From Nannocystis exedens (lineage in GTDB: Bacteria > Myxococcota_A > Polyangia > Polyangiales > Polyangiaceae), in NCBI GenBank assembly GCA_945861885.1, contig CAMAVR010000004.1, forward strand, positions 57,818 through 121,817: 64,000 nt of DNA. Reading direction: 5' to 3'. A program made the position numbers and the translations under genes. Shown here piece after piece: positions 63,158 through 64,000 of the stretch (position 1 is the stretch's first letter; each line of letters opens with the position of its first letter). The notes beneath the pieces were generated by a model. It was not told the DNA's origin and ran no database searches. It saw nothing but the letters and a program-made list of their open reading frames with translations.

Positions 63158-63198
63158 AGGCCAAAGGCCGAGACGAAAACCGAGGCCAAAGGCCGAGA
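63158..63198. repeat. Short direct repeats
   Basis: Two identical 16-base units (63158-63173 and 63183-63198) of the form AGGCCAAAGGCCGAGA are 25 bases apart. A partial third copy begins at 63242 inside the left arm of the large inverted repeat. They contain a small GGCC-AAA-GGCC inverted symmetry. Function unknown. Confidence 0.7.
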
Positions 63199-63219
63199 AG
63201 CCAGTAACCACAGTGGGGC

Positions 63220-63348
63220 AAAACCCATGGCGGTTCGCGTCGAGGCCAAGCGCTAACAGCGTTTTTTCGGGCGCAGCGTACTCCGCGTACGTTGCGCCCG
63301 AAAAACGCTGTTAACGCGAAGGCCCCGGCGCGAAATGCCATGGGTTTT
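63220..63348. repeat. 129-bp inverted repeat (giant imperfect hairpin)
   Basis: Two arms of 62 bases (63220-63281 and 63287-63348) pair across a five-base loop (TCCGC). Checking base by base shows a near-continuous stem: perfect pairing in 63220-63231 with its partner, the 63250-63261 region, 63263-63281, with only a few mismatches, one bulged T and two wobble pairs. The right end touches the CCA of the tRNA-Cys gene. It could be a mobile palindromic element, a tRNA 3' terminator/processing element or a cruciform; none is proven. Confidence 0.85.
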
Positions 63349-63422
63349 GGAGGTGCGGATGGGATTTGAACCCACGTATGCCGGTTTTGCAAACCGGTGC
63401 CTAACCACTTGGCTACCGCACC
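63348..63422 (-). tRNA. tRNA-Cys (anticodon GCA)
   Basis: The minus strand folds as a full cloverleaf: acceptor GGTGCGG pairing CCGCACC, D arm GCCAAGTGGTTAGGC, anticodon stem CCGGT/ACCGG around a TTGCAAA loop with anticodon GCA, T arm GTGGG-TTCAAAT-CCCAT, discriminator T and encoded CCA at the 3' end. The GCA anticodon and U73 discriminator both fit cysteine. Confidence 0.97.
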
Positions 63423-63601
63423 AAATCGAGAAACGACCCGAGAAACGAGCCGAGACACAAATCGAGAACGGCGCGTTCTAACGGGAGACACCCCCTCGGT
63501 CAAGGAACGACCACAACGATTCCCCGCGTTTCCAACAACCCGCGTCGCATAGCGGGACTGCGATGCCATTGAAATCGTACAGCGCCCTTGCGCACACATA
63601 A

Positions 63602-63685
63602 GCCTATGTCATCCTAACGGCCACACACGCATTTCCTCGCCGGCGCACATTGGGAGCGGGGGCACGGTTCACGGAGGCTAAGATT
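63602..63685 (+). repeat. Leader repeat, copy 2 (upstream of 63686)
   Basis: Second copy of the leader described at 61872, sharing the CCTCGCCGGCGCA core, the AGCGGGGGCACGGTT block and a GGAGG site. Conservation outside coding sequence suggests a recent duplication that carried the promoter region. The bases 63423-63601 between the tRNA and this copy show nothing recognisable. Confidence 0.75.
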
Positions 63686-64000
63686 ATGGTTAGTTCGAAA
63701 ATTAAATCGATTTCGTTTTTTATGGCGCTCGGGATCGTCTCGCTCGTCGGCTGCGGCGGTTCACATAGCTCGGCTGATCCGACAGACTCGACCGATGAGC
63801 CGGTCGTGGATGACTCGAGGACAACCGAAGCGGATGAGATCGCGGCACGCCTCGCAGCGTCCGATGCAAAGCTCGCCGCACTAGCAGACAAGCTCGCTGA
63901 CGGCCGCAAGGGGAGCGTTCACCAGGTCGTCATCTGCATCCACCGGGAAGGTGGCAGCAGCGCGACGACGGTCGTCGACCAGAGCACGACGACGACTCCG
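63686..64000 (+). CDS. Lipoprotein paralogue of 61961, 3' partial
   Basis: The ATG at 63686 follows a GGAGG site. The leader is a close match to that of 61961 (SKIKSISFFMALGIVSLVGC against SKIHSISFLMALGLVSIVGC) and ends in the lipobox. The available 105 residues continue with an acidic Ser/Thr/Asp segment, a helical AARLAASDAKLAALADKLADG part and a Thr/Ser-rich end cut by the window. No GRRH repeats appear in the visible part, so only the leader and signal peptide are clearly shared. Confidence 0.85.
   Translation, partial: MVSSKIKSISFFMALGIVSLVGCGGSHSSADPTDSTDEPVVDDSRTTEADEIAARLAASDAKLAALADKLADGRKGSVHQVVICIHREGGSSATTVVDQSTTTTP

Overview
The window is chromosomal DNA from a GC-rich Gram-negative bacterium. 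A Tol envelope system, LolA, an Omp85-type barrel and about eighteen predicted lipoproteins show a double membrane. The mix of RCC1-type propellers, PNGase F-like and subtilase lipoproteins, an MJ0042 zinc-ribbon/TPR protein and Big_2 repeats suggests Myxococcota or a related 'deltaproteobacterial' lineage (Bradymonadota/Bdellovibrionota-like). That placement is inference from gene content; there is no rRNA here to test it.

Layout. 1-2255: two tandem LNS2 (lipin-like HAD) proteins, the first cut by the window edge. 2366-7062: a Rossmann-like lipoprotein and the tolQ-tolR-tolA-tolB operon on the minus strand, with no pal next to it. 7208-15674: a secretome block with a class D beta-lactamase, an RCC1 lipoprotein divergent from a subtilase lipoprotein, small secreted proteins, a decayed LysR gene, a chagasin-type (I42) protease inhibitor and an M15 peptidase. 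15823-19290: compact operon yebC-ruvC-lolA-TSUP-rfbB. 19395-23909: a lipoprotein, an IS5-type transposase scar, a serine hydrolase with a Nif3-like protein, a membrane PD-(D/E)XK protein and a lone E2-type acyltransferase. 24015-28614: FHA-GGDEF, EEP nuclease, zinc protease and Omp85-like barrel in one direction. 28615-34068: a lipoprotein, an orphan adenine methyltransferase, an unknown gene, and gcvT-gcvH-gcvPA without gcvPB. 34076-46788: lipoproteins, a secreted EEP nuclease, and a minus-strand run of two propeller lipoproteins leading into mutS. 47046-50016: a small charged protein, moaD and a moaC-moaE fusion, rsmA, and a VapC/Phd toxin-antitoxin pair with a palindromic operator. 50029-55907: a large TPR protein divergent from a short uvrA. 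55988-64000: Big_2 lipoprotein, PNGase F-like enzyme, two disordered or repeat lipoproteins, a terminator, a 129-bp inverted repeat abutting tRNA-Cys, and the start of another lipoprotein sharing its leader with the repeat lipoprotein.

How the genes fit together. Housekeeping DNA repair (ruvC, mutS, uvrA), one-carbon metabolism (gcv), molybdopterin synthesis (moa) and envelope maintenance (tol, lolA, Omp85) are interleaved with a large exported repertoire: hydrolases, a protease inhibitor, propellers and low-complexity lipoproteins. Most are monocistronic, and many have signal peptides ending in a lipobox. Two decayed genes (LysR, IS5 transposase) and two tandem duplications (LNS2 pair; lipoproteins at 61961 and 63686) show recent gene turnover. 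The least explained items are the LNS2 pair, the GRRH-repeat lipoprotein with its duplicated leader, the giant inverted repeat at tRNA-Cys, the shortened UvrA and the membrane nuclease-like protein.
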